DNA of 5,463 nucleotides from Bacteroidales bacterium. GTDB lineage: Bacteria; Bacteroidota; Bacteroidia; Bacteroidales; JAAUTT01. Each line of letters begins with the position of its first letter. Position 1 is the stretch's first letter. The DNA is taken from assembly GCA_012031335.1 (NCBI GenBank), contig JAAUTT010000377.1, positions 1 to 5,463 of the forward strand, in the 5' to 3' direction. Shown piece after piece: positions 5,400 through 5,463 of the stretch. The notes under the pieces were generated by a model. The model made no database searches and was not told the origin of the DNA. It was given only the letters and a program-made list of their open reading frames with translations. A program made the position numbers and the translations under genes.

Positions 5400-5463
5400 A
5401 TTAATGTTATAAGCTCTACTGAAGGGTGTTTTGTATTTATTTTTTAAATTACATTTTGAATTT
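5371..5463. other. Non-coding AT-rich tail
   Basis: No gene start, RNA gene or repeat is recognised in these 93 bases apart from the weak hairpin. The next gene, or the end of the island, lies beyond the right edge. Confidence 0.6.

Noticed and set aside
1..5463. CRISPR array, tRNA/rRNA genes, insertion sequence or integrase
   Set aside because: No spaced direct repeats, no cloverleaf-like sequence, no transposase or integrase motif and no terminal inverted repeats were seen.

Overview
This AT-rich window (roughly mid-30s % GC by eye) carries three genes on the + strand, packed head to tail, with a short non-coding tail. The proteins resemble those of Bacteroidota or nearby phyla. Starts lack a clear Shine-Dalgarno sequence, which is common in that phylum. 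The assignment is an inference and no taxonomic marker is present.

Layout: (1) positions 3-1805 hold the last ~601 residues of a large SNF2-family helicase, whose N-terminal ATP-binding lobe lies upstream of the window. (2) Positions 1811-3721 hold a type III-like, beta-class adenine-specific DNA methyltransferase (Mod family, ~635 residues), starting 5 bases after the helicase stop. (3) Positions 3723-5370 hold a ~548-residue Schlafen-AlbA_2 / RecG-like protein with a GHKL-type ATP-binding domain and winged-helix tail, starting 1 base after the methylase stop. Positions 5371-5463 are non-coding and very AT-rich, with a weak hairpin plus T-run that could be a terminator.

The spacing indicates one operon. 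The gene set (translocase-like helicase, DNA-modifying enzyme, AlbA_2/ATPase regulator or effector) looks like a restriction-modification or phage-defence island related to type III R-M and to SNF2-plus-methylase systems such as DISARM. No Res nuclease subunit and no DISARM drmA/drmB genes are in the window, so the exact system is unresolved.

All three genes are broken by about 11 single-base indels, most of them in short A or T runs. When each is corrected, every gene becomes one continuous frame with intact motifs and a whole number of codons. This points to sequencing or assembly error (homopolymer miscounts) rather than three decaying genes or many small ORFs. The apparent small ORFs should be read as segments of three proteins.
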